Shown piece by piece: positions 54,434 to 63,379 of a stretch of DNA of 64,000 nucleotides (within the stretch, counting starts at the first letter, position 1; the number at the start of each line of letters is the position of its first letter). This DNA comes from Serratia marcescens (GTDB lineage Bacteria > Pseudomonadota > Gammaproteobacteria > Enterobacterales > Enterobacteriaceae), in assembly GCF_006715005.1 (NCBI RefSeq), contig NZ_VFMJ01000001.1, forward strand, positions 5,423,491 through 5,487,490, read 5' to 3'. The notes beneath the pieces were generated by a model, which was not told the origin of the DNA, searched no databases, and was given only the letters and a program-made list of their open reading frames with translations. The position numbers and the translations under genes are program-made.

Positions 54434-54454
54434 GGTAGTGATACCGAATGGTGA

Positions 54455-54480
54455 GTTCGATATCTGGTGGGATTGAGTGG
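54455..54480. other. attachment site at the junction of the two prophage copies
   Basis: Repeats 12397 onward exactly, including the 22 bases of the yggL end. Phage DNA lies on both sides, so this junction has the structure of attP. Recombination between it and attL would remove one complete copy. Confidence 0.85.
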
Positions 54481-54544
54481 TTAATTAAATCAGTAAGTTA
54501 TGGGTTTGTGGGGTGCTATAGGTGACCCGGCACCCCGCGCCGAC

Positions 54545-54799
54545 TTACGAATTAACCTGCTTGAACTCTTCCCTCCCTGCTGCCGTGCGTTGATCAAGAT
54601 AGTCTGCCAAATCCTTCACATACACCAGGCGCGGGGCTTTGTTCGAGTCTGCAGCCCGGAAACTCGGGATAGGCAGCTTGCCAGCGTTCGCACGCTTGTT
54701 GGCTAACTCGATTGAGATACCGAGGTATTTCTCCGCGATTTTCTCCAGAGGAATATCCGAGGTCTCAAACTCAGCCATCAACAAAAACATTCTGTTCAC
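54545..54799 (-). CDS. PrtN-family protein, copy 2
   Basis: Identical to 12487-12741. In this copy the gene reads across the att junction towards the integrase of copy 1 (54274 down to 53177), the arrangement expected in the circular phage. Confidence 0.75.
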   Translation of the reverse strand: MNRMFLLMAEFETSDIPLEKIAEKYLGISIELANKRANAGKLPIPSFRAADSNKAPRLVYVKDLADYLDQRTAAGREEFKQVNS

Positions 54800-54963
54800 T
54801 CTGTCACCTCCGTCTTACCGGCCCCGGCCTGTAGGCCGTCGTTGTACGCCTTCTTAACCCAAAACAGCAGCACCTCGGCGGCCACACAACCACAATCCAC
54901 ATCGATCGGTACTGTCTGTCCCTGCAGCCAGGTGTCGAAGTCTGTTGGTTCGATCTCCATCAT
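54796..54963 (-). CDS. small phage protein, copy 2
   Basis: Identical to the 55-aa gene at 12738-12905, with the same overlapping junctions. Confidence 0.6.
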   Translation of the reverse strand: MMEIEPTDFDTWLQGQTVPIDVDCGCVAAEVLLFWVKKAYNDGLQAGAGKTEVTE

Positions 54964-55433
54964 TCACCTGCCTCGTAGCAAAGCCGCATGAGGCGATACA
55001 GCCGCTTTCCGTCACCAATGCGGTACACCTCAGCCCATTCATGCCAATGGGCGGCTACCACCGCCCACTCCTTGCCATGTTGTGACATGTCACGAATTTT
55101 ACTTTCCAGCTCCGGCACAGCTTCGACCAGGCGCAGGCAGCGGCCAAAGTCTGCCGGATCGCGCGGATAGGCATATTCAGCTTCGAAAATGCCGGTCAGC
55201 TTGGATGCCATGAACAGGCTGCTCATCCCTGTGTCGTCGCTGGCGAGCCAGTCAGCAAGCCCCATGCCCTCCGATGCCTTCACCACTGGCTTAGCGAACT
55301 CCTGACAGATGTTATTCGCCGCCAGGATGATCGTGTTGAAGCAGCGGCTTTCAACGCCAGCACCCGGGTGCTGGCGGTCGATCTCTTTGGCGATGGCCGC
55401 CACAAGTTGAATCTGGTCAATTTGTATGCTCAC
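54960..55433 (-). CDS. phage protein, copy 2
   Basis: Identical in translation to the 157-aa protein at 12902-13375. Confidence 0.7.
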   Translation of the reverse strand: MSIQIDQIQLVAAIAKEIDRQHPGAGVESRCFNTIILAANNICQEFAKPVVKASEGMGLADWLASDDTGMSSLFMASKLTGIFEAEYAYPRDPADFGRCLRLVEAVPELESKIRDMSQHGKEWAVVAAHWHEWAEVYRIGDGKRLYRLMRLCYEAGE

Positions 55434-55957
55434 TGGGTTGCCTCCACAAATGCTAATGCTGATCGCAGCTCTTTAACGCACGAGTAAAATTCGGCGTTCT
55501 CTGCTTTACCTGTACGATCCAATGCTTCCTGACGGCACCACTCGATAACCTTATGCGCGGCCTGATCGAGGCGCTGGCGATGGTGGTCGTAATTGTCGGC
55601 AAGAGCCGCCATGTTGTCGGCACGCCGCTCCGATTCTTCGAGTTTCCGTTTGGCTTCTAACGCCTCGTATTCATAATCGACAGCATTCGAAATAAGTGAC
55701 CGCTCTTTCTCTTCCAGTGCCAGCAGTAGGTTCAGGATGGCGGCAGGGTTAGCGGCGGCAATGAATTCCATATCACACCGGCTAATACTCACGCACGGCA
55801 CGCCATCAGTCGCCCGAAAGGCGCTCAGCACATCACCATCCTTTCCGCTTGGAACACTACTCAGTCGAACCATGCTGTTACTGGTAAACCAGACCCACGG
55901 GCCGGGAGTTGCATCGAGTGCGGCGGTTCTCAGTTCGTTAATTTGTGCATTTGTCAT
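55430..55957 (-). CDS. Ead/Ea22-like protein, copy 2
   Basis: Identical in translation to 13372-13899. Confidence 0.8.
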   Translation of the reverse strand: MTNAQINELRTAALDATPGPWVWFTSNSMVRLSSVPSGKDGDVLSAFRATDGVPCVSISRCDMEFIAAANPAAILNLLLALEEKERSLISNAVDYEYEALEAKRKLEESERRADNMAALADNYDHHRQRLDQAAHKVIEWCRQEALDRTGKAENAEFYSCVKELRSALAFVEATQ

Positions 55958-56175
55958 CGTGCCATCTCCTGTAAAGCGATTTTGTAAACCTTCAACATTG
56001 GCGCGGAGCGGCCAGATAGCACGGTTTTCATAAAGAACAACCCGCTGCGGTGCGCGCTGACGCTGGTCAGAAACAGCGCCGTGTCAACGACGCGGTTATG
56101 CCGGCGGAACTCAAACACCGTGCTGGTCAGCGTGATGCTGGCGGTTGCTCCGTGGTCTTGGTAATCGATTTTCAC
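55954..56175 (-). CDS. small phage protein, copy 2
   Basis: Identical in translation to the 73-aa protein at 13896-14117, GTG start. Confidence 0.6.
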   Translation of the reverse strand: MKIDYQDHGATASITLTSTVFEFRRHNRVVDTALFLTSVSAHRSGLFFMKTVLSGRSAPMLKVYKIALQEMAR

Positions 56176-56297
56176 CAGATAACCCTCCCGATCAGTTCGG
56201 CAGTGCCGAGGAATGAAAAGAGTCCCGCCGCCAGCCCGAAACCCGCAAGACTGGAGAAAAACAGCGTGAACATAATCAGTTCAAATACCTTCTTCAT
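56172..56297 (-). CDS. 41-residue membrane peptide, copy 2
   Basis: Identical to 14114-14239; overlaps the end of the clamp-like gene as in copy 1. Confidence 0.6.
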   Translation of the reverse strand: MKKVFELIMFTLFFSSLAGFGLAAGLFSFLGTAELIGRVIW

Positions 56298-56868
56298 TCA
56301 TCACCTCGTCGAGCAGATCGAAGGTGTTGTCGCGTAGCGGCATAATGACCAGGAACGGATTGCCGTACAGGCGGTTAATGCCCGGGTCTAAAATCAGTTG
56401 GCAGGGGCCACCTTTCCCTGAAGGCTTAAACCGAACTGCAGCAAAGCCGATTTCCGACCCAAACATCAGATAGGGGAGAGCCAAAAGGTGACCTGAAAAC
56501 ATTGGCAGCACGTCGCACGGTTCCGGCTCTGCCGGCAGGATTTTGCTGAAGTCTGGATAGCGGCAATCTAGCGGCACCAACTCGCAGAAACCGACAAATT
56601 CCTTATCTTCATCCGAATGGATAGCCATCCAGCCCTCGTCCATGTGTTTAATGATCGTGACTTCTGCACTGTCTGGAATTTCGCCCTTGACCAGAAACAC
56701 CCCATCAATGTCGGTGTCCGCACCATGCTCCATCATCACCGCCGCGCGGCCGTCAGTGGCATGGATGTGGGTAGGGGAGATGTACACCCCCTGCAGGTAT
56801 TCGCGAGACTCGTTCTCGTTTGCTACGCAGCACAGGGCTGCGCGCAGAATATCGGTTGGGAACATCAT
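56281..56868 (-). CDS. sliding-clamp-like protein, copy 2
   Basis: Identical in translation to 14223-14810, with all four clamp-like blocks intact. Confidence 0.65.
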   Translation of the reverse strand: MMFPTDILRAALCCVANENESREYLQGVYISPTHIHATDGRAAVMMEHGADTDIDGVFLVKGEIPDSAEVTIIKHMDEGWMAIHSDEDKEFVGFCELVPLDCRYPDFSKILPAEPEPCDVLPMFSGHLLALPYLMFGSEIGFAAVRFKPSGKGGPCQLILDPGINRLYGNPFLVIMPLRDNTFDLLDEVMNEEGI

Positions 56869-57225
56869 TGCTCTGCCTCCGGTTCAATGTTGATAATCTC
56901 GGCGCCAATCAGCATTTCTTTCAGCCAATCCTCGCCTTCCAGGCATTCGTCCATACACTGCAGGTTGCCGATGTTAATCACCGCCATCTCGTCATCTTTG
57001 CCGGTATCGTCATTGAAGAACGGGACGGTGCCCAATTGCTCATAAGCGACACCGATAGCACACTCAATAACGCTGAACCCGTTACTATTTCCGCCGACAA
57101 CCACGTCTACCGATGTGCGGTATTTCCACTGGCCGAACGTCAGGCGGACGGTTTTGCTTTGCCATGCGTCCACACAGCGTATAGTTCGGGTCGTAGTTCA
57201 TCACTTTGCTCTGAGTACCGATCAT
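56865..57225 (-). pseudogene. frameshifted copy of the gene at 14807-15166
   Basis: An extra T near 57154 (four where copy 1 has three) breaks the frame inside the N-terminal part. The C-terminal 95 residues match. Probably a sequence error. Confidence 0.65.
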
Positions 57226-58066
57226 TGCTTGGCCTCCACGGCGGCTTTGTTGGTCTCGGTGACCTTGAGCGTGAAGCCGCCGAAGTCTGGGTGCTGCCAG
57301 CGTTTTCGCTTACCCGTCGGCGGTGTGGATTCGTCGATCAGGGTGAATACCGCATCAGCGAAAGAGGAATGGTGGATCAGCAGGTGGCCACGCTCGCCAT
57401 TGGTAAGCTTGGTCGGCAGGTTGGCGTAACTTGCCAGGCGCCGGCATGCTGCGTCGGAGATGCCAAAGGCCCACATCAGATCGATGACTGGTGAGAATTC
57501 CGGGGCTGGCGGCGTGCCAACTGGTTCAGCAACCGATACCGGCGCGACTTGCTCAGGTGATGCTGGTGGCAGAGCTTGCGCAGCGAACACCTGCGTGCCG
57601 GAAAGCTCCATCACGGCTTTCATCGTTGCGGAGGCGGTGGCCTCTGCTACGACGCGGGCGACCGACAGAATGTGATCGGATGTGGAGATCGCCTGCTGTA
57701 CCGGGGCCGGTGCGGCAATACGTGGTTGTGCCAGCTCTACTTTCATATCCTGCCACTCATTAATAATTGCCATGCGACGAGCCGCATCGTAACCAGCGAC
57801 CAGGCACTGAGAGTGCTCATAGTCGAGCAGATACTCCCAGGGCGTTAGGATTTGAGGTATCGTACTGAATGCAGCTAACACATTGATTTGTATCGTAGAG
57901 CAAATTTGCGCTACGGATATAATCACGCTCATCACCACCATAAAGCTGCACAAGCATCACTCGAATATCTCGGCAGACATCCTTGTGCTCCTTTGTGGTA
58001 AGACGGGCAATTTAAGCGGCTGCTCATCATTGGTTTGCCACCTACTACTGTCATTTGCTTTTCCAT
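57222..58066 (-). pseudogene. frameshifted Rha gene, copy 2
   Basis: Corresponds to 15163-16005. An extra G near 57841 and an extra T near 58011 split the reading frame: the C-terminal two thirds match copy 1 and the Rha domain is out of frame. Homopolymer-type changes; probably error. Confidence 0.7.
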
Positions 58067-58288
58067 TATTTCGTCGCCTTCTTTAAGTTGAACCCCATGT
58101 GTTTTTGCGTGCCGGCGCATACTCCGGTTCAGCGGCATCTGGATATTGCCGTCGGCCGTTCTGTAGTCCGCCACTGACTTCTGCACGTTGCCGTACTCCC
58201 AAGCTTGTTGACGGGTCAGCCGGTACCCCTGGGCCAGCGTCATGCCACACATGCCTTGGCACGTTTTACTGCCGCCTTTTTTCGCCAT
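58066..58288 (-). pseudogene. frameshifted copy of the small CQGMC protein
   Basis: Corresponds to 16005-16226. One extra T near 58104 changes the last residues and runs the frame into the Rha gene. Confidence 0.65.
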
Positions 58289-58290
58289 TG

Positions 58291-58593
58291 CTATACCTCT
58301 TCGCTGGTGGTCTTGATATGGGCCTTGAGCGCCTCAGCCATCTTCTTCTTGGCCTTGGTTTTCGCTGCCTCCTTTGCTCGCTCACTGGCGCTTTCTTGCA
58401 GCTGCTCCAGCCGCTCCGTAAGGCTGTGGCGCTTTTCGCACAGCTCGGCGCGGGTGGCTGCCCAATCCTGGTTAACCGACTTCACCGCGAATGACTCAGC
58501 GATGCGCCAGAACGTGGCCGCCTGAATGAACTCTTCGGCCTTTTCGTGCTGGATAGCCCGCTGGGCTGCTTCGCTGTACGGAATCTTTATCAT
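58291..58593 (-). CDS. ANR-family regulator, copy 2
   Basis: Identical in translation to 16229-16531; one of the few genes in the error-rich patch to escape change. Confidence 0.65.
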   Translation of the reverse strand: MIKIPYSEAAQRAIQHEKAEEFIQAATFWRIAESFAVKSVNQDWAATRAELCEKRHSLTERLEQLQESASERAKEAAKTKAKKKMAEALKAHIKTTSEEV

Positions 58594-58802
58594 TGGGCCT
58601 CCCGCAGCTGCGCCATTGGCGTACCGTTATTGAAGGTGCGGATCGACTCAGGCACACCATCCAGCAGGGTGATCATCGCGCAGACCATCGTGCGCTCTAC
58701 TTGGTCGGTGCGGTCGTTGCAGGACTCCAGCCACAGATTGAGGATCTGCTGCGCCTGCTCTACGCGGCACTGGGCATCGATCAGTTGCATGGTTGCCATC
58801 AC
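58590..58802 (-). CDS. small phage protein, copy 2
   Basis: Identical in translation to the 70-aa protein at 16528-16740. Confidence 0.6.
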   Translation of the reverse strand: MMATMQLIDAQCRVEQAQQILNLWLESCNDRTDQVERTMVCAMITLLDGVPESIRTFNNGTPMAQLREAQ

Positions 58803-59171
58803 GCCACCACCTGCAGCAGCTGGCTGCTTGGTTGTGGAGCTTGTAGGCGACGGCGTCGATCATCATTTCTTCCATCGCTGACTTGCCGAGCGGCGTAAGG
58901 CGGCTACGGTCTTTGCTCAGCATCGCGTCGTAGGAATTGGCGATCTGCTCCTGCCCGCCGGCGATACCGAATTCAGCGCGAACCATGTTCTCGATGAACT
59001 CTTTCATCAGCGCCTCGAGGCACTCCTGGGTCAGGTCAACGCGAACCAGTTTTCTTTTTCGAAATAACCACGTCAGACCATTTGCCGCCGAAATGGCGCT
59101 GGCAAAAATCGAGATAGGCGAGGGCGATACGCCGACGATTTAAAGCAATATTGTTTGAACCACTGAGTCAT
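58799..59171 (-). pseudogene. frameshifted copy of the gene at 16737-17108
   Basis: Three one-base changes: G3 to G2 near 58830, T3 to T4 near 59050 and an extra T near 59153. Only the middle (from KEFIENMVRAEFG to AVAYKLHN) stays in the original frame. Confidence 0.65.
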
Positions 59172-59256
59172 CGTTAATTACCTGCTGTCTAAATTCAGGC
59201 CGAGCGAAACCGTCAGCCTGAAGGCCATAATTAAAATCTTGTTGGAGATTGTTTAA

Positions 59257-59620
59257 TTAATACGGGCGGCGTTTCATTAAGTCATCGTGCTTTGCCGCCC
59301 ATTCATCATACTCGCGCTGCCATTTTTCTTTATCACGCTTTGCGAGCCAGTAATTTACGAATGCGCCTTTCACAGCGATGATGCGCTTGCCAATAACCCA
59401 GTGTTATTTCACCGCGATGAAAGTGGATTACGCCGCCTTCATGAGTTGGTACTCCAGCGCGGTCAAATGTTTTTTGAACCATAAAGTGAGCCAAGCGACG
59501 AATGGCTGTTTCACGGCTAAAACTTTTCTTGCTGCGTCCGTGACGTGTCACAACATACACTGGCTGTTGTTTTAACTGAAACGCGTCATCGATGCCGATA
59601 CTTCCAAAATCTTTACGCAT
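59257..59620 (-). pseudogene. frameshifted copy of the gene at 17194-17556
   Basis: One extra T near 59340 breaks the frame after LLARK, removing the charged C-terminal helix. Confidence 0.65.
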
Positions 59621-59840
59621 TATTCTTCCTCCGGTGGGCTTTACTGTCCAGCCAGCTCTTTCTGCTAACTCAATAAACGTACCGAGTGTTGCTGTAAATT
59701 CCTCTGGTGAGTGAGGGCGATACGCCTTCAATTCGCCATTCTCAATATAAACCGTCAGGCGGCCGCTAAAGTCTGGATGTAGCGTTAATGATGACTTCAT
59801 TCAGCAATGCCTTGATGCCTTGGCGCGTGAGAGTGCTCAT
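59620..59840 (-). pseudogene. frameshifted copy of the gene at 17556-17774
   Basis: An extra G near 59637, an extra A near 59777 and compensating changes near 59810 disturb both ends of the 72-aa frame. Confidence 0.6.
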
Positions 59841-59843
59841 TAT

Positions 59844-60145
59844 TTAGCCCCCCCCCCTGTCGCTTATTTAGGATGTGCTCGGCGACGCTACCATTTTGCT
59901 TTAAAAACTGAGCCATCCGAGGAAAGCTTCTTAGGACAGTTTCCAATTAAGACGAGGTCTCGCTTAAGCCTCTGAATCTGTATATCCTTCAACTCTCATC
60001 AGCTTCCAAAACAAGATTACCGATAACCAAACAATGCTGCGTCAATAGCGGCAGCAGCAGCGAAGTAGGCTACCTGGCTTCCCGAGCACCTCGTCAAGAT
60101 ACCGCTGAAATCCCTTACCATCAGTGCATGATAAATATCAGTCAT
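59844..60145 (-). pseudogene. frameshifted copy of the gene at 17778-18077
   Basis: At least eight one-base indels relative to copy 1, including C9 to C10 at about 59848-59857. No long frame remains. Confidence 0.6.
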
Positions 60146-60455
60146 GAGGCACCCTCGAGACACAATTCATAGCCGTTCATAACTCGATGGTTATAAGTAC
60201 GCTCGGACAAAAACTCGTACTCCCCTGTATCTAAATCAACGCGAGTACAAATAAAATTGCCATTCCTGTCACCGATCTCAGGCATTGGTTCATCACATTC
60301 TACACCGTATGCTTGCTTAACCATGTGCATACACAGCTTTCCAAGGCCATGAAGTGGGATTGTCTTTAATTAAGCGCTTGTGGCTCGATTAAGTTTTTTA
60401 TGTCAACCAATACAAGCCTGGTTGATTCTTTGGCTTTTGGGCGTGGTATGTCCAT
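60138..60455 (-). pseudogene. frameshifted copy of the gene at 18070-18384
   Basis: The centre (from MHMVKQAYGVE to VMNGYEL) is intact; indels near 60160, 60340 and 60375-60450 alter both ends. Confidence 0.6.
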
Positions 60456-60531
60456 ATCAGCCTCTTTTAAATTTTACGGGTTTGATGGGTAGGCTCTGGC
60501 GATTGAATTGGCGTCGCCGCCAGAGTTCGTA

Positions 60532-60756
60532 TTAAGAATGATTTTTTTCACCATGATTACTTTCAACCAACTTGAATAAGTTATCATTCAGTTCACCCGC
60601 TAGCTTTGTAATACCTGACAGTGGCAAAAGCGTATCGGTATCCTCCAAGTGAAATCCGCGGCGGGCATTCTCAGTGAGAAGGTTAAGTAGAACAAAAACT
60701 TCAGCCGCGCTAGTCGCTAATATATGTCAATTTGCTTTCATCGATTTCATTTTCAC
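60532..60756 (-). pseudogene. frameshifted copy of the gene at 18459-18683
   Basis: Several one-base indels near 60620-60630, 60713 and 60746 destroy the 74-aa frame. Confidence 0.6.
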
Positions 60757-60937
60757 GATAAAACCTCCCGATTTATAACTTGTTAATTCCCGCATGGTTT
60801 ATCGCATAAATACTTAATGCGCTGGCCTTGCTGCTGTAATTAACGACATCCCGGATCTGCATCGACACAGGGTCATTCAACGAGGTATGGCTATCTGCAT
60901 TTCCCACGGCTGAATCGTAATGGGGGCGTCGTTACAA

Positions 60938-61014
60938 TTAAATCTACAATCTAATATTGTAGATTGCAATATCTTAAGGCAAAAAAAAATCCAAGGGTCG
61001 CTCCTTGGATTCTT
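60938..61014 (-). promoter_or_regulatory. leftward promoter/operator and repressor terminator, copy 2
   Basis: The ATCTACAAT/ATTGTAGAT dyad with its TTGCAA and TAGATT elements and the AATCCAAGG terminator hairpin are unchanged from 18866-18940, while the leader to the left carries indels. Confidence 0.6.
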
Positions 61015-61033
61015 AATTTGATGATTTATTTGA

Positions 61034-61459
61034 TTATTTTTTTAATAGGTATTCAGTTATGTATTTATTGATCTCTTCTAGCCTGAGTTCAAATAAATCG
61101 AGCATTCTTTTTCTCTCAACTCCAGGTAAGTCTCTGTAAGTATTGATTAATTTAATTTCATCAGGTGTTAGTGTGAGGGAAACCAGATCATCTGACGCGC
61201 TCGACGGCTGATCTACAACGGCAGAAACTTGGTCTTGTTGCGTACCATACGGAAGAAAGAACCAATGCTCCGGCTTTCCTGTCGCCTTAGATATGGCCGA
61301 TAGATACTTGCTTCTTGGAGAACCATAGCCATTACACCACCGCTGAACTGCTTGGGGGGTGACATCAATGCGGCGAGCTAGCTCAGATTGGCTAAGCCCA
61401 AGCTCTGTCAGCGCTTCGTTTAGGCGCTGGGAGAAAACTGTTTCGCGTGTGTTTTTCAT
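61034..61459 (-). CDS. CI-like repressor, copy 2
   Basis: Identical in translation to 18963-19388. Confidence 0.8.
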   Translation of the reverse strand: MKNTRETVFSQRLNEALTELGLSQSELARRIDVTPQAVQRWCNGYGSPRSKYLSAISKATGKPEHWFFLPYGTQQDQVSAVVDQPSSASDDLVSLTLTPDEIKLINTYRDLPGVERKRMLDLFELRLEEINKYITEYLLKK

Positions 61460-61540
61460 TTCTTAATTGTATCCCATCCGTTGAAAACTCCAATACAATA
61501 TATTATTGTAGTATTATTGTATTTACAACGAGGGATGATC
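61460..61540. promoter_or_regulatory. cI/cro operator region, copy 2
   Basis: Same promoters and half-sites as 19389-19469, unchanged. Confidence 0.55.
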
Positions 61541-61825
61541 ATGAACAGAGAGCTTAAGCACCTCATTATGAAAGTGACGAGTCAAAGCGGCTTGGCGAGG
61601 GTGTTGGGGTGCAGACAACAAACGGTGAGCCTGTGGTTAAACCACAAAGTTCCTGACGGAAAGGTACTGCTGCTTAGTGAGGCTGTTGGGTGGAAGGTTA
61701 CCCCTCATGAGATCAGACCAGATCTTTACCCAGGGGTTTTTGATGGATTGCCAGAAAAGCAACGACAACTGAAGTTATCGAGCGCACAGGATCCTAAAGG
61801 TTTTTCTGGTGCTCAGCATGCCTAA
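61541..61825 (+). CDS. Cro/YdaS-like protein, copy 2
   Basis: Identical in translation to 19470-19754. Confidence 0.8.
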   Translation: MNRELKHLIMKVTSQSGLARVLGCRQQTVSLWLNHKVPDGKVLLLSEAVGWKVTPHEIRPDLYPGVFDGLPEKQRQLKLSSAQDPKGFSGAQHA

Positions 61826-61877
61826 CTCCCCTCAAAACCATCATGCCGGCAGTTTACTGCCAGGCGGAGGAATGACG

Positions 61878-62138
61878 ATGACTGAATCAACCGGGAGCAA
61901 ACATGAAAGACGAAAGAAGCAAAGACGCGTTTATCGCGGGTTACGAGATGGATGCGATATTGCCAACAACATTTTCCTGGGTTGTGAAAGAATTCCGTAC
62001 CGAGAGTGGTTGAGGAGTTGGTTTATCGCTGGGCAAGCGTGATGATGAAGTGAAAAGCCGCTGCAATAACCACCCGCCGAAGCGGTGGTGGAGGCCTTTG
62101 TGTTCGCGTGCAAGGCAACGGCTAAGGTTGGCGAATGA
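61878..62138 (+). pseudogene. frameshifted copy of the early gene at 19806-20060
   Basis: Extra G after ACCGG near 61894 and further indels near 61925, 61955, 61980 and 62020-62075 leave no long frame. Confidence 0.6.
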
Positions 62139-62483
62139 AAGTATCGGCTCAAAAAGCGTTGGTAATATTTAAAAAAAACAGGGTCACTGTGGCTATTGCG
62201 GGAAGCCATTGTCTTTTGATGATTATTCAGCCGATCACATTATCCCCAAAGTAAGGGCGGCTCGAATGACCTATCAAATCTGCTTGCATGCTGCAAGGCT
62301 TGTAATCGCATAAAGGGGGCAAAATCTATTGACGAGTTCCGCCTTGTAATCGCTGCCAGGAAGGTGGGGTGCAATATTTTCAGTGGGGCGCAGCTTTGCT
62401 ATTTGATGGCGGCGGGAGCGTTTCCTGTACTGGGTATTGATACCAACCATCGTTTTTATTTTGAGTTATGCGGGGGGGAATAA
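62135..62483 (+). pseudogene. frameshifted HNH gene, copy 2
   Basis: Corresponds to 20057-20407. Bases are lost near 62178 and one A is missing near 62250 within the HNH motif region. Confidence 0.65.
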
Positions 62484-62485
62484 AA

Positions 62486-63367
62486 ATGCGTCCATCTGAT
62501 TTGTTAATGGATTTTGGGGCGCCGGTAGCTTACTACCCGGGACTAGTTAAGGCCATGGGAAGTCCTCACGCAGTTATTTTTTTCAGCCAAGTATTCTACT
62601 GGCAGGACAAAGCGCACGCCGTAGAAGGCGTTCATAAAACGCGCGAAGCTATCGAATCGGAAACGGGTCTGACTTTCGAGCAACAGGCGACTGCCCGCAA
62701 ACAGCTTGTTTCTCGAGGCATTCTTATCGAGACACACAAGCGTCTCGAACACAAAATGTATTTTCGTATTGATTGTGATCGTCTTGATGAAATCATTAAT
62801 GAAAACAGTCACATTTCCCGAAATGGGGAAACCCGTTTTCGGGAGGTCGGCAAATCCGATTTCGGAAAGTCGGGAATCCCTGCGTCGCGGGGGAGGGAAA
62901 CCCCTCGCCGCGGGTCGGGAAAACCCGATTTCGATCCTACAGAGATTACTACAGAGATTACTACAGAGATTAAAAAACCTATTGGCGCATTCGCTGACGC
63001 TCCTACGCCGAGGCGTTCTGCCAAGCAGGATTATTCACCTGAATTTGAGGCGGCCTGGCAGGCATATCCAAAACGCGCCGGCGGCAACCCCAAGCCCTCG
63101 GCCTACAAAGCCTGGAATGCTCGCCTCAAAGACGGGGCCACGCCAGAAGCCATGCTGGCAGGGGTGAAGCGCTACGCGGCGTTTGTGGCGGCTACCGGCA
63201 AGCTGGGCTCTGAGTTCGTCAAGCAGGCCGCAACGTTCTTCGGCCCCGATCGACACTTCGATGAAACCTGGCAAACGCCATCCGCGCCCGGAGGTGTGCG
63301 GCATACCTTGCCGCCGGTGTCGGGGTTCGAGGGGCAGAATTACGGTGAGTCTGGGTGCAACTGGTGA
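62486..63367 (+). CDS. replication initiator, copy 2
   Basis: Same length as 20410-21291. One difference seen: a compensated pair of changes near 62517-62522 turns Arg12 into Ala (DFGRPV to DFGAPV). The origin-like repeats are unchanged. Confidence 0.8.
   Translation: MRPSDLLMDFGAPVAYYPGLVKAMGSPHAVIFFSQVFYWQDKAHAVEGVHKTREAIESETGLTFEQQATARKQLVSRGILIETHKRLEHKMYFRIDCDRLDEIINENSHISRNGETRFREVGKSDFGKSGIPASRGRETPRRGSGKPDFDPTEITTEITTEIKKPIGAFADAPTPRRSAKQDYSPEFEAAWQAYPKRAGGNPKPSAYKAWNARLKDGATPEAMLAGVKRYAAFVAATGKLGSEFVKQAATFFGPDRHFDETWQTPSAPGGVRHTLPPVSGFEGQNYGESGCNW
62816..62976. other. candidate origin, copy 2
   Basis: Same dyads and three CTACAGAGATTA repeats as 20740-20900. Confidence 0.45.
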
Positions 63368-63379
63368 TACGAGGTGAAC

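Larger units (their letters stand above)
12397..54454. mobile_element. complete temperate myovirus prophage, copy 1 (42,058 bp)
   Basis: Bounded by the yggL-derived repeat. Layout: leftward early operon (12487-18683), cI/cro switch, replication genes, Q and Ogr, lysis cassette, terminase, a head module of the DUF1073/DUF2213/DUF2184/DUF4054 kind, a contractile tail (DUF3383 sheath, DUF3277 tube), baseplate, fibres with a minus-strand conversion cassette, integrase. The DUF set is that of ZF40-like temperate myoviruses of enterobacteria, recalled rather than compared here. All modules are present; the only broken gene is the SGNH fibre, with a possible one-base error. Confidence 0.92.

Noticed and set aside
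57932..58288. 118-codon fused frame joining the CQGMC protein to part of Rha in copy 2
   Set aside because: Produced by an extra T in copy 2; copy 1 shows two separate, overlapping genes.
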